A DNA stretch of 64,000 bases, taken from assembly GCA_004010935.1 (NCBI GenBank), contig CP026511.1, positions 1,240,001-1,304,000 of the forward strand, given 5' to 3'. Positions 44,484 through 53,869 of this stretch are shown one piece after another (within the stretch, counting starts at the first letter, position 1; each line of letters starts with the position of its first letter). This stretch comes from Pseudomonadaceae bacterium SI-3 (lineage in GTDB: Bacteria > Pseudomonadota > Gammaproteobacteria > Pseudomonadales > Pseudomonadaceae). A program made the position numbers and the translations under genes. Below the pieces are notes generated by a model that ran no database searches, was not told the DNA's origin, and saw only the letters and a program-made list of their open reading frames with translations.

Positions 44484-44514
44484 AAAACGCCGGCCTCAGG
44501 GCCGGCGTTTTTTT
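44484..44514 (+). terminator. Terminator of the DUF2383 gene
   Basis: ACGCCGGCC/GGCCGGCGT with a short loop, A4 before and T7 after, 15 bp beyond the stop. Confidence 0.9.
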
Positions 44515-44547
44515 ATCAATGCTGGACCCGTGATGCGGGCTGCTGCG

Positions 44548-46887
44548 TCATCCACATACGGGTTCCGCCGTTCTGGTGAACGGAGCGTATTGATAGAGCT
44601 GTTCGGCTGACATGGGGCGGCTGAAGTGATAGCCCTGCGCGATGTCGCAGCCCGCCAGCCTCAGGTAGACGAGCTGATCCCGCGTTTCCACACCCTCGGC
44701 CACCACCGTCAAACCCAGGCGCTTCGCCAGCGTGATGGTGGACGAGACGATGGGGTTGTCGTCATAGCTGTTCGACAGTGGGGCGATCAACGCCCGGTCT
44801 ATCTTCAGTGTATTGAGCGGCATCGAGTGCAGGTGGGCGAAGCCCGCATAGCCTCTGCCGAAGTCATCAAGGCTGATGTTCAGCCCGGCCACACGCAGCC
44901 GTTCGAGATGCTCGACGGCCATGCCTTCATCATCGAGTACGACCGTTTCGGTAATCTCCAGCTCGAACTGCCAGGCTTCGATGCCGCGCTGCGCCAGCTC
45001 GCTGAGCAACCGTTCGCTGAAGTCGGCTTGACGCAGCTGTATGGCCGATACGTTGACGGCGAGTCGCGAGGATCGGCCTTGAGCGCTCCAACCTTTCAGT
45101 TCCTCCAGCGCGAGACGTATCACTTCCCAGCCGAGCGCGACGATGAACCCACTGCGCTCTGCCAGCGAAATGAAGCGATCCGGATAGAGCAGGCCGAACT
45201 GCGGGTGCTCCCAGCGCACCAGTGCTTCATAGCCAGAAACCTGCATCGAATCCAAGCGGATTTGCGGCTGGTAGTGCAGGACGAATTGCCGTTCGCTCAA
45301 CGCGGCAACCAGCGACTGCTCCAGCGAGAATTCATTGATATCCGCGAGGTTCAAGGAGGGGTCGAAGAACCGATACTGGCCGCGACCGGACTGCTTGGCC
45401 GAATACATTGCCGCGTCAGCGCAGCGAATCAAACCGTCGATTTCCTGACCATCACGGGGACAGATGCTGACACCGATGCTCGGGCTGGTGTTGACCTCAT
45501 GTTCATCGAGGGCATAGACGGCGGTGAGCTTGTTCACCAGATCGCGGACCCAGGTGTCGATCTGCTCTTCACTTCGGTCGCCCGCAAGCAGCACGACGAA
45601 TTCATCACCGCCGAAGCGCGCCGCCTGATCGCCGGGTTCCAGCGCGCGGCTGATCCGTCCCGCCACGGCCTGCAGTAGCAAATCCCCGACCTTGTGCCCC
45701 AGCGAATCGTTGATCGATTTGAAGCGATCCATGTCGATGAAGAGTATTGCCATCAAACGACGCAGGTTGCGCTGGCGAGCCAGGGTTTCAGCGCAGGTAT
45801 CCAGGAACTGCCGGCGATTGTGCAGGCCGCTCAGGTGGTCGGTAGCGGCTGCATGGGTGCTGCGCCGATGTTCGTCCTCCAGACGACTGATCCGCTCTTG
45901 GTCGATCCGATGGGCCTGCTCCAGCGCGCAGAATGCCTCGTGGCGCCTCTGCAACAGCCGCATCGCCCAGATCACTCCGCCGAGGATGAGCAACGTCATG
46001 GCCAGATTCATCCACAACTGACGGCCGAAACTGCGTTGGTGGGCCGCGAGGATTTCGCCAACCTGCTGGCTGACGACCACGCTGAATCCGCTGTCACGCG
46101 CGCGGCTGTAAAGGCTCTGATATTCCTGATCAGTGCTGTATTGGGTGGTCATGCCGGCATCCGTCTTTGCAGGCAGACCGGGTCTGAGGCGTTTGCCTGC
46201 GGCAGACATCCCACCGTTTGTGAAGTGGAGCCGTCCCTCGTCAGCCCTGTCCAGCAATCGCACCAGCCCGGTAGCGCCCAGGTCGGCGTGATTGAGTAGA
46301 ACGGCGAGTGGGCTAACGTCCAACTGCACCAACAGGATGCGCTTCAACTCAATCGAGTCGGGGCCGGTCAGCGGTATCAGAAAAGGTAACTGCCAGCTTG
46401 CAGGCTCTGCGGCCTGCAGCGACGCCATGGGTCGTAGCAGGAAGGGCTGGTTACCGTACTGCGCATTATGGGCGTTGAATTCCGCGAGCCATTGCTCTGG
46501 CAGTGGCTGGGAGTCAGACGTGCTGGCGAGCAGGCGCCCGCCCAGATCGTAGAGATTCAAGCGCTCAAGGGTAGGGTCCTCGGCAAGCATGCGAGCGAGG
46601 CTTTGACGGTCGGAGCTGAAGCCGTCGCTCAACATCAGGTGACCGATGACCTGCACCCGGTCGACGCGTTGTTGCAGGTTCTCCACGGCACTACGGGCCA
46701 GGCTGAGATGCTCGGCGGCCTTGGCTTGCAACGCCGCCCTTCGCGACGTCTGTCCGTGGTGCCAATACGATCCCCACAGGAGTGCCAGCGTGGCTATACA
46801 GAGCGATAGCAACAGCGCCTGAGGAAACGTGGGGGAGGACAGGAACCGTCGAATCACGGCGGGGCACTCAATGCGTAGTGATGGCAA
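44548..46887 (-). CDS. Membrane GGDEF-EAL protein
   Basis: The 779-residue protein has a membrane helix at about 23-42, a periplasmic sensor (40-290), a second helix (about 293-312), a coiled-coil linker, a GGDEF domain with intact RFGGDEF, and an EAL domain with YEALVRWEHP, VNVSAIQLRQ, EITETV, LDDFGRGYAG, LKIDR, VAEGVET and AQGYHFSRP. Both catalytic centres look complete; the I-site position reads EPGD, not RxxD, so product inhibition is probably lost. The start is uncertain: TTG 46887 opens the frame without a ribosome binding site, and GTG 46857 is an alternative. Divergent from an AraC gene. Confidence 0.9.
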   Translation of the reverse strand: MPSLRIECPAVIRRFLSSPTFPQALLLSLCIATLALLWGSYWHHGQTSRRAALQAKAAEHLSLARSAVENLQQRVDRVQVIGHLMLSDGFSSDRQSLARMLAEDPTLERLNLYDLGGRLLASTSDSQPLPEQWLAEFNAHNAQYGNQPFLLRPMASLQAAEPASWQLPFLIPLTGPDSIELKRILLVQLDVSPLAVLLNHADLGATGLVRLLDRADEGRLHFTNGGMSAAGKRLRPGLPAKTDAGMTTQYSTDQEYQSLYSRARDSGFSVVVSQQVGEILAAHQRSFGRQLWMNLAMTLLILGGVIWAMRLLQRRHEAFCALEQAHRIDQERISRLEDEHRRSTHAAATDHLSGLHNRRQFLDTCAETLARQRNLRRLMAILFIDMDRFKSINDSLGHKVGDLLLQAVAGRISRALEPGDQAARFGGDEFVVLLAGDRSEEQIDTWVRDLVNKLTAVYALDEHEVNTSPSIGVSICPRDGQEIDGLIRCADAAMYSAKQSGRGQYRFFDPSLNLADINEFSLEQSLVAALSERQFVLHYQPQIRLDSMQVSGYEALVRWEHPQFGLLYPDRFISLAERSGFIVALGWEVIRLALEELKGWSAQGRSSRLAVNVSAIQLRQADFSERLLSELAQRGIEAWQFELEITETVVLDDEGMAVEHLERLRVAGLNISLDDFGRGYAGFAHLHSMPLNTLKIDRALIAPLSNSYDDNPIVSSTITLAKRLGLTVVAEGVETRDQLVYLRLAGCDIAQGYHFSRPMSAEQLYQYAPFTRTAEPVCG

Positions 46888-47064
46888 AGTATCATCACGT
46901 TATGTCATAGCGATGACAGCATTCGAGGCGCACATTGGCTGGCTGCGGGTGCTTCGCCGCAAATCGCCGGCACTCGAACGGTTCTGCACACAAAGGTCCC
47001 ATCGCTCAGGCAAAATCGAACGAACTGCTAAGCTGTTTCATCCGTTTTCCGGAACCCGCTGCTC

Positions 47065-47985
47065 ATGAATTCCTTCATCTCCCCATCGAGTGACGAGACC
47101 AGCGCACAGCGCGCCGAGCTGGCGCGGCTGGTCGAAGGCGCCGTCAGCGGCGACGGCATGCACCCGACCGCCATCGAGCCGCTGCATCTGATCCGCTGCG
47201 CAACGCCTGGCGAGATGACTTATGGCCTGCACAAGCCGGCGTTGTGCGTCATCGTTCAGGGCGGCAAAGAAGTGCGCCTGGCTGATGAGCTGTATCGCTA
47301 CGACCCGCTACATTATTTGGTGGTGTCGGTGACGCTGCCTGTTGCCGGCTGCGTGATCCGGGCGTCCAGCGATGAGCCTTACATCTGCATTCGGCTGGAC
47401 ATCGACCCATCACTGATTGCCGGGCTGGTTGCCGACGCCAACCCGGCGCCAGCGCCAGAAGATACCGCGGGGCGTGGCCTCTATCTGGACCGTATCGACG
47501 CGCCGCTGCTGGACGCCACCCTGCGGCTGGTGCGCCTGCTAAACAATCCCAAGGACATCCCGGTCCTCGCGCCATTGGCAGTGCGCGAGATGTTCTACCG
47601 ACTGCTCTGCGGGCCGCAGGGGCACCACCTTCAGGCGGTGGCGCTGCAAGGCAGTCAGTCGCACCGGGTCAACGATGCGATCGAGTGGCTCAATCGCAAC
47701 TACGTCGAGCCGCTGCGCATCGATGAGTTAGCGCGACGGGTCAATCTCAGCAGCTCCAGCCTGCATCATCGATTCAAGGCACTGACGGCCATGAGTCCGT
47801 TGCAATATCAGAAGCAGCTTCGCCTGCAGGAAGCCCGCCGGTTGTTGGTGGCCGAAGGGTTGGAAGTGTCGGCAGCGGGTTACCGGGTGGGCTATGAAAG
47901 CCCCTCGCAATTCAGCCGGGAATACAGCCGCTTGTTCGGCGCCTCCCCGGTCAAGGACCTGGCCCGTCTGCGCAACATGGCCTGA
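47065..47985 (+). CDS. AraC-family regulator
   Basis: The 306-residue protein has the AraC_N (DUF1606-like) N-terminal domain, LHKPALCVIVQGGKEVRLADELYRYDPLHYLVVSV in its core, and two helix-turn-helix motifs at the C-terminus (LRIDELARRVNLSSSSLHHRFKALT read in part; YRVGYESPSQFSREYSRLFG). This group (YqhC-like) often controls divergent or nearby aldehyde or alcohol reductase genes; none is adjacent here. The effector is unknown. The ATG has only a weak ribosome binding site. It converges on a LysR gene 55 bp away. Confidence 0.92.
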   Translation: MNSFISPSSDETSAQRAELARLVEGAVSGDGMHPTAIEPLHLIRCATPGEMTYGLHKPALCVIVQGGKEVRLADELYRYDPLHYLVVSVTLPVAGCVIRASSDEPYICIRLDIDPSLIAGLVADANPAPAPEDTAGRGLYLDRIDAPLLDATLRLVRLLNNPKDIPVLAPLAVREMFYRLLCGPQGHHLQAVALQGSQSHRVNDAIEWLNRNYVEPLRIDELARRVNLSSSSLHHRFKALTAMSPLQYQKQLRLQEARRLLVAEGLEVSAAGYRVGYESPSQFSREYSRLFGASPVKDLARLRNMA

Positions 47986-48040
47986 TCTCGCTCAGGGGAC
48001 CGATGCAGTGCCTGTATAGCGCCGGTGGGGTCGCCTGCCG

Positions 48041-48949
48041 TCAGCCGTGGTTCTGAGTCGCTGCGAGACGCAGCGCGTCGAGCACCAGGGTGAATGCGGG
48101 CGAGGGTTGCTTGCGGCTCGGGTAGTACAGGTAGTAGCCATCGAACGGCGCGCACCAGTCGTCCAGCACCCGCACCAAGCGGCCTTCCTCAATATGCGGG
48201 GCGAACTCGTCTTCCGGCAGGAAGGCGATGCCCAGCCCGTCCAGCGCCGCAAGCACGATATGCGGCGTGCTGTTCAGCACGACCTGGCCCTCAACGCGCA
48301 CGTTAAGAGCCTGCTCGCCTTGTTCGAACTCCCAGGCGTATAGCCCACCATGGGTCGGAAAGCGCATGTTGATGCAGCGGTGTCCGGTCAGGTCCTGCGG
48401 TGTGGTCGGCTTGGTGTGCTGCGCAAAGTATGTCGGCGATGCCACCGCGGCCATCCGCAGCGCCGGGCCGATCGGCATGGCAATCATGTCCTTGTCGATG
48501 GTATCGCCCAGGCGCACACCGGCATCGAAGCGATCGGCCACGATGTCGCGAAAGCCGTAGTTGACGTCGAACTCGACGTTGATGTCGGGGAAGGCTTTGA
48601 GCAGTGGCGTGATTTTTGGCAGCAATAGGGTTCGCAGCACGTGGTCGCCACAGGTGATTCGCACCGTGCCCGCCGGTTTCTCGCGCAGGTCCGTCAGCAC
48701 GTCCAGCTCGGCCTCAATTTCATCGAAGCGGTGTCCGATGGCGCGCAGCAGCCGCTCACCGGCAGGCGTGGGCGAGACGCTGCGTGTCGTCCTAGTCAAC
48801 AAGCGAATTTCGAGGCGTTTCTCCAGGCCGCTGACCGCCTGGCTTAGCGCCGATTGCGAAACGCCCAGTTGCGCCGCTGCGCGGGTGAAGCTGCCTTCAC
48901 GTGCGACGGTGACGAATGAGAGGAGATCGTTGAGGTTGCGTCTGACCAT
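48041..48949 (-). CDS. LysR-type regulator of the MFS/hydrolase/cupin unit
   Basis: The 302-residue protein has the LysR helix-turn-helix (FVTVAREGSFTRAAAQLGVS, then QSALSQAVSGLEKRL) and an effector domain with GTVRITCGDHVLRTLLLPK and a C-terminal segment PFDGYYLYYPSRKQPSPAF common to the AaeR/DmlR-like group. It is divergent from an MFS exporter gene, with a perfect CTGATTAGC/GCTAATCAG inverted repeat between them (48972-49019). It most likely controls the three genes at 49155-52041. The inducer is unknown. Confidence 0.93.
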   Translation of the reverse strand: MVRRNLNDLLSFVTVAREGSFTRAAAQLGVSQSALSQAVSGLEKRLEIRLLTRTTRSVSPTPAGERLLRAIGHRFDEIEAELDVLTDLREKPAGTVRITCGDHVLRTLLLPKITPLLKAFPDINVEFDVNYGFRDIVADRFDAGVRLGDTIDKDMIAMPIGPALRMAAVASPTYFAQHTKPTTPQDLTGHRCINMRFPTHGGLYAWEFEQGEQALNVRVEGQVVLNSTPHIVLAALDGLGIAFLPEDEFAPHIEEGRLVRVLDDWCAPFDGYYLYYPSRKQPSPAFTLVLDALRLAATQNHG

Positions 48950-48971
48950 GGGCCTAGCTTGGCATAGATAA

Positions 48972-49019
48972 CTGATTAGCGGCGCTTATAGCGGCTTTAA
49001 GCATTCATTAGCTAATCAG
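48972..49019. promoter_or_regulatory. Inverted repeat between LysR gene and MFS gene
   Basis: CTGATTAGC (48972-48980) and GCTAATCAG (49011-49019) are perfect inverted 9-mers 30 bp apart, in the divergent promoter region. The distance of four helical turns would suit two dimers of a LysR tetramer. Confidence 0.5.
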
Positions 49020-49154
49020 GAAAGCCATACCCCAGGAGAATGCTTGATACGAAAAGACGCGGCGCTGTCGCTCGCAACCGATTGTGGGGTGTGCAGCTCG
49101 CCGCGCCGGCCAAGCATTGCGGTCAGTGAGGCCGCTTCAGGGGTATCGCCACTC

Positions 49155-50426
49155 ATGATCAGCTACACAACCGATGCCACATTAGACAACCACGAGACTG
49201 CCCATTGGGGCGGGGTGTTCGCCATGTCGATGTGCGTATTTGCGCTGATCGCCTCCGAGTTCATGCCTGTCAGTCTGCTCACGCCCATCGCCGCCGACCT
49301 CAACATCAGCGAGGGGAGCGTCGGTCAGGGCATTGCGATTTCCGGCGCATTCGCCGTGGTGACCAGCCTGTTCATTTCCTCGCTCGCTGGGCACATGAAC
49401 CGCAAGGCGCTGTTGCTGCTGCTGACGGGAGTCATGGGGTTGTCTGGCGCGGTCGTTGCGCTGGCGCCGAACTACTTCACCTACATGCTTGGCCGCGCGC
49501 TAATCGGCGTGGTGGTTGGTGGATTCTGGTCGATGTCCGCGGCGACGGCCATGCGCCTGGTTCCGGAAGATCAGGTCCCGCGGGCACTGGCAGTGTTCAA
49601 CGGCGGCAATGCGCTGGCCACGGTCGTCGCGGCTCCTCTGGGCAGTTATCTGGGCTCAATCATCGGCTGGCGCGGCGCCTTCCTGTGCCTGGTCCCGGTG
49701 GCCCTCGCCGCGCTCATTTGGCAGTGGATCAGCCTGCCTTCGATGCCGACCGAGGCTCGCAAGGCCCAACCGTTTCATGTCTTCAGCCTGCTCAAACACC
49801 CGGTGGTGGCCTTGGGCATGCTGGCTGTCGGGGCGTTCTTCATGGGCCAGTTCACGCTGTTTACCTACTTGCGGCCATTCCTCGAGACGGTGACAGGGGT
49901 CGACGTGTCCACGCTCTCGCTGATGCTGCTCGTGATCGGGGTGATGGGCTTTATCGGCACGCTGCTGATCAGCTCGGTCCTCAAACGCGGCCTCTATCCG
50001 ACGCTGATCGGCATCCCCGTGCTGATGGCCGTCATCGCACTGTCGCTGACCCAATTCGGACACGCGACGGGCGTTGTAGTCGTGCTTCTGGGCGCCTGGG
50101 GACTCATTGCCACCGCCGCTCCGGTCGGCTGGTGGAGTTGGGTGCCGAGGACTTTTCCACAAAACCCCGAGGCCGGTGGCGGACTGATGGTGGCGGTGAT
50201 TCAACTGTCGATCGCCGTGGGCTCGATGCTGGGCGGGGTGCTGTTCGACACCAGCGGCTACCGCAGCACCTTTCTCAGCGGCATGGCCCTGCTGCTAATT
50301 GCGGCCTTTCTGACTTTCCTGACATCGCGCTCACATACCGGACAAAGGGTGGTGACTACGCCGGGTGCTGAACAACCACCAGGCCAGCTGGCCGCCCATT
50401 CCCGATCACTGCATGAAGAAGGATAG
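49155..50426 (+). CDS. MFS exporter (NepI/AraJ-like, DHA1)
   Basis: The 423-residue protein has twelve membrane helices and DHA1 motifs (AGHMNRKALLLLLTG, LGRALIGVVVGGFWSMSAA). It resembles NepI/AraJ-type exporters of purine nucleosides, sugars or drugs. ATG 49155 (MISYTTDATLD) was chosen from an open frame starting at 49044; no strong ribosome binding site is present, so the start is not certain. The next gene begins 4 bp after its stop, so the two are co-transcribed. The substrate is not known. Confidence 0.9.
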   Translation: MISYTTDATLDNHETAHWGGVFAMSMCVFALIASEFMPVSLLTPIAADLNISEGSVGQGIAISGAFAVVTSLFISSLAGHMNRKALLLLLTGVMGLSGAVVALAPNYFTYMLGRALIGVVVGGFWSMSAATAMRLVPEDQVPRALAVFNGGNALATVVAAPLGSYLGSIIGWRGAFLCLVPVALAALIWQWISLPSMPTEARKAQPFHVFSLLKHPVVALGMLAVGAFFMGQFTLFTYLRPFLETVTGVDVSTLSLMLLVIGVMGFIGTLLISSVLKRGLYPTLIGIPVLMAVIALSLTQFGHATGVVVVLLGAWGLIATAAPVGWWSWVPRTFPQNPEAGGGLMVAVIQLSIAVGSMLGGVLFDTSGYRSTFLSGMALLLIAAFLTFLTSRSHTGQRVVTTPGAEQPPGQLAAHSRSLHEEG

Positions 50427-50430
50427 ACCG

Positions 50431-51468
50431 ATGAAAAAGCTGCTTCTGGCGGTAGGACTAATGACCAGCGCCTACGCATTCAACGCAATGGGACAAGACA
50501 TGTCTGACGGTGCCAATAATTTCTACACGAGCGATAGTTTGAGCCTGGAAAAGGTCCGGTTCGATAACCAATACAACATGGAGGTCGTGGGCAACCTGTT
50601 CATGCCTAAAGCTGCTGACCGGAACACGCGCTACCCCGCGATCATCGTGGGCCACCCCATGGGCGCAGTGAAGGAGCAGAGTTCGAATCTCTACGCACAG
50701 AAGCTCGCCGAGCAGGGCTTCGTCACGCTCGCCATCGACCAGTCGTTCTGGGGCGAGAGCGAAGGCCAGCCGCGCAATGTGGTGGCGCCGGACGTTTATA
50801 CAGAGGCGTTCAGCGCCGCGGTTGATTACCTCGGCACGCGGCCTTTCGTGGACCGGGAGCGGATCGGCGTATTGGGCATCTGCGGCAGCGGCAGCTTTGT
50901 CATCAGCGCGGCCAAGATCGACCCCCGCATGAAGGCCATCGCGACGGTTAGCATGTACGACATGGGCGCGGCCAACCGCGACGCCTTGAACAAGTCGCAA
51001 ACGCTCGAGCAGCGTAAGCAGATCCTCGCTGAGGCCGCCGAGCAACGCTACGCCGAATTCACCGGCGGCGAGACTCGCTATACCGGCGGCACGGTGCACC
51101 AGTTGCACGAGGACACTCACCCCATCCAACGCGAGTTCTTCGACTTCTACCGTACGGCCCGCGGCGAGTTCACGCCGGCCAGCTCAACGCCTGATCTGAC
51201 CACGCACCCAACACTGACCAGCAACGTGAAGTTCATGAACTTCTATCCGTTCAATGACATCGAGACGATTTCCCCGCGCCCGATGCTGTTCATTTCCGGC
51301 GACGAGGCGCACTCGAAGGAGTTCAGCGAAGCGGCCTACCGTCAGGCGGGCGAGCCGAAGGAGCTGCTGTGGATCAAGGGTGCCGGGCACGTCGATCTCT
51401 ATGACCGCGTCGACCTGATCCCCTTCGACAAGCTCGCTGCTTTCTTCAGGAACAACCTGAGCGAGTAA
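50431..51468 (+). CDS. Exported alpha/beta hydrolase
   Basis: The 345-residue protein has a signal peptide (1-21, ending AMG) and an alpha/beta-hydrolase fold of the dienelactone hydrolase/acetyl-xylan-esterase-like type: PAIIVGHPMGAVKEQ, AIDQSFWGESEG, nucleophile-elbow region LGICGSGSFV, and catalytic His in IKGAGHVDLYD. The elbow has both a Cys and a Ser, so the nucleophile is unclear: GICGS would use Cys as dienelactone hydrolases do. AGAAGGATAGACCG precedes ATG 50431. It follows the MFS gene by 4 bp and shares its likely LysR control. The substrate is unknown. Confidence 0.88.
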   Translation: MKKLLLAVGLMTSAYAFNAMGQDMSDGANNFYTSDSLSLEKVRFDNQYNMEVVGNLFMPKAADRNTRYPAIIVGHPMGAVKEQSSNLYAQKLAEQGFVTLAIDQSFWGESEGQPRNVVAPDVYTEAFSAAVDYLGTRPFVDRERIGVLGICGSGSFVISAAKIDPRMKAIATVSMYDMGAANRDALNKSQTLEQRKQILAEAAEQRYAEFTGGETRYTGGTVHQLHEDTHPIQREFFDFYRTARGEFTPASSTPDLTTHPTLTSNVKFMNFYPFNDIETISPRPMLFISGDEAHSKEFSEAAYRQAGEPKELLWIKGAGHVDLYDRVDLIPFDKLAAFFRNNLSE

Positions 51469-51549
51469 TCCGGCAGGCCGTGGCCGGCCCCGCTATTCAA
51501 TTCGGCCATGAAACGGCGCCCGACCCAACCATTTAACGCGGAGAGACCC

Positions 51550-52041
51550 ATGCGCACGCTACTGTTGACCCTGTTTATCTCGACCCTGGTGCCGATGGCA
51601 TTCGCCGATGAAGGCAACGCCGAAGACCAACGCATTGCCGCCGCCGGCAGCCAGGCATCCATTGCCGGCCCCGATGCATGGTTTACCGGGCGCGCCCGCA
51701 TTGACCCGCTCTACAGCGCGACCAAACACATGAATGCCTCTGGCGCATACGTCACTTTCGAGCCTGGCGCCCGCTCGGCCTGGCACACCCATCCCAAGGG
51801 CCAATACCTGATCGTCACCGCTGGCGTGGGTCGCGTCCAGCAGTGGGGCGAACCTATTCAGGTGATCAAGCCGGGCGACGTGGTCTGGTGCCCGCCGGGC
51901 GTTAAGCACTGGCATGGCGCTGCGCCCGAGACCGCTATGACACACATCGCCGTGACCGGGACTGACGAGCAAGGCCAGAACGTCGAATGGCTCGAAAAGG
52001 TCAGCGACACGCAATACCAGCGGAACTCCTCCAGGCAATAG
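51550..52041 (+). CDS. Exported cupin protein
   Basis: The 163-residue protein has a signal peptide (1-19, ending AFA) and one cupin barrel with metal ligands in [14 protein letters not shown] (His, His, Gln) and [10 protein letters not shown] (His). It resembles the small cupins labelled (R)-mandelonitrile lyase-like or carboxymuconolactone-linked in pseudomonads. GAGAGACCC precedes ATG 51550. It lies 81 bp after the hydrolase gene and is probably the last gene of the unit. Reaction is unknown; export suggests a periplasmic substrate. Confidence 0.88.
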   Translation: MRTLLLTLFISTLVPMAFADEGNAEDQRIAAAGSQASIAGPDAWFTGRARIDPLYSATKHMNASGAYVTFEPGARSAWHTHPKGQYLIVTAGVGRVQQWGEPIQVIKPGDVVWCPPGVKHWHGAAPETAMTHIAVTGTDEQGQNVEWLEKVSDTQYQRNSSRQ

Positions 52042-52206
52042 AGGCGCTGCGTGATGCGGTAAACCCCCAAGCTGCCGAGCGTGCCGGCTCAGCAACGGAA
52101 CCTGCGGTTCGCTAGCGCGGCTCGTTCTACTACCGAAGCTGCGATGCGGGATTCATCAATGTCGCGCTGATCGTCGCGCCTCGGTGGGTGGGGACGTCGC
52201 CTAAAG

Positions 52207-53733
52207 TCAGCGTGCCGAATCGTGCCCTTGGCTGGGCTTGAGTTCGAAGGCAATGGACCAGTTGTAGAGCGGGTAGGGCTTGCCGACCAGCGCCTCGATG
52301 TTTGCCTCTTCCGGCATGCCTTCGTCGGGCAGGTATTCATAGTTGGCGTCCGCTACGGTCGGGTCACTGTCATGCAGCTCACCGGCGCCGCCTGTTGCAT
52401 GGCTGGCGTAGCGGATGGTCGGGATGCCCACCAGATCGCGCCCGACGACCAGCCGCAACACGGTATCGGCGGCGGCTTCGATGTTTTCCACCGGCACCTT
52501 GCCCTTGTCATCGGTGATGACGAAACCATAGTTCTCGATCATCTGCGCCTTGTGCCCGAGATAGGGCTCGCTGAATGCCAGCGGGGGATGTGGCACATGG
52601 AAGTCCATCAGGATTTCACGGCCTTCGACCGTCGCGCGCAGCGGTGATAGCGGTTGCCAACCACGTTGCTCGACCACCACTTGATGGAACACCTTGCCGA
52701 GCATCTGGCCGAACCAGCGATAGCCATTGGCGGATAGATGCGTGCCTTTGTCGACGTAAGGATAGACCGGGCCGGCGAGGTACCAGTTGGGTTCTTCCTT
52801 CGCCAGTTCCCACTGCGCAAGGCCGATGTCCAGGCTGCCATCGACGACCGACGTCTTGGCGTCGGTCTGGTAGCTGATGAACGCCGGCATCCGCTTCTGG
52901 CCGATGGCCTTGGCGGTGTCCTCGTTCAGGTCGTTGCGTAACTGACGCAGCATCTTCTTGTAGGTGGCCTTGTCGTTGATGCCGCCCTGGACTTCGGCAT
53001 AGTCGTATTCGCCCTGCAACCAGAACAGCGCGCTGAGGGTGTAGCTGGCGTCATCGGCTTGCGCGACCTGCCGGGCCTGATCCACAGCCTGGAGTACTCG
53101 CTTGTATTCGTGGGTGCCGCCGACCTTGGATAGTTGTGTGATGGAACGGCCGGAGGTGGCGGCGTTGCTGGCGACGAGCAAATGCTCTGGGTCGGCCTCG
53201 ATGCCTTTGCTGTCGAGATAGAGCCGCCGGGCCATGTTCAATGCGCCCACCTCGACCGACTCGCCTTCTTCCTGCGCCTGTGCTTCCAACTGCGCGACGG
53301 CCTCGGCATCGAGCAGAACCTTGGGGTCGCGCTTGAGCTGCACCACCGCCTGCAGCGGCTTGAACGAGGCGCCACCGACCGGCACGAAACGATCACCACT
53401 GAAGGTCGCTGAGCGCGTCGCGTCGCCCAGCATCAGGTTGTCGTAGCCCGGCTTTTTCGACAGCGCGGGCCAGCCCTCGGCTGCCGAGGCCAGCGACTGA
53501 CCGAAGGTGATGATGTGGTTGTACTTCGCGTCGAGCGCTGGCGGCTGATGCTTGGGTTGCTCGATCATCTGCTGGCTCCAGCGCTTGTTCTGCGCGTCGC
53601 GCGCCGCGATAGCCTGTTCATCGGCATGGGCGAGCAGTGCGGCGCCTGATAACAGCAGGCCGCTGAAGGCATAAGCAATCGGGGTGCGAGGGGCCAGGAA
53701 GGTTCGGCGGGACTGGTTGTCAGCAGTGAGCAT
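52207..53733 (-). CDS. Tat-exported SGNH/sialate O-acetylesterase-like protein
   Basis: The 508-residue protein has a twin-arginine signal (SRRTFLA at about 8-14 followed by a hydrophobic stretch ending in AHA). The mature part contains ITFGQSLASAAEG with a likely nucleophile Ser, LFWLQGEYDYAE like the WxQGExD block of SASA-type esterases, and GTHLSANGYRWFGQ with the catalytic His. Length exceeds simple SASA domains; a C-terminal strand-rich region (about 390-490) may bind carbohydrate. Export by Tat implies folding, possibly with a cofactor, before crossing. The gene stands alone. The substrate could be an acetylated glycan; this is inference. Confidence 0.75.
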   Translation of the reverse strand: MLTADNQSRRTFLAPRTPIAYAFSGLLLSGAALLAHADEQAIAARDAQNKRWSQQMIEQPKHQPPALDAKYNHIITFGQSLASAAEGWPALSKKPGYDNLMLGDATRSATFSGDRFVPVGGASFKPLQAVVQLKRDPKVLLDAEAVAQLEAQAQEEGESVEVGALNMARRLYLDSKGIEADPEHLLVASNAATSGRSITQLSKVGGTHEYKRVLQAVDQARQVAQADDASYTLSALFWLQGEYDYAEVQGGINDKATYKKMLRQLRNDLNEDTAKAIGQKRMPAFISYQTDAKTSVVDGSLDIGLAQWELAKEEPNWYLAGPVYPYVDKGTHLSANGYRWFGQMLGKVFHQVVVEQRGWQPLSPLRATVEGREILMDFHVPHPPLAFSEPYLGHKAQMIENYGFVITDDKGKVPVENIEAAADTVLRLVVGRDLVGIPTIRYASHATGGAGELHDSDPTVADANYEYLPDEGMPEEANIEALVGKPYPLYNWSIAFELKPSQGHDSAR

Positions 53734-53869
53734 CGATCGGTTCCTTGTGATTGAGGCGCAGACGAGCGCGATGCAAGAGGAGGCGGCCGGATGCGGTGTA
53801 CCGCAAGCGTAGGGCAGGCGTTTCGACGGCCTGGGATGCGCTTAGTTCTGGTGGAGTGCGCGACGGGCC

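Noticed and set aside
49205..50371. 388-codon frame inside the MFS gene
   Set aside because: It is in another frame of the same strand, Arg/Gly/His-rich, and lacks hydrophobic helices, whereas the chosen frame gives a clear MFS protein.
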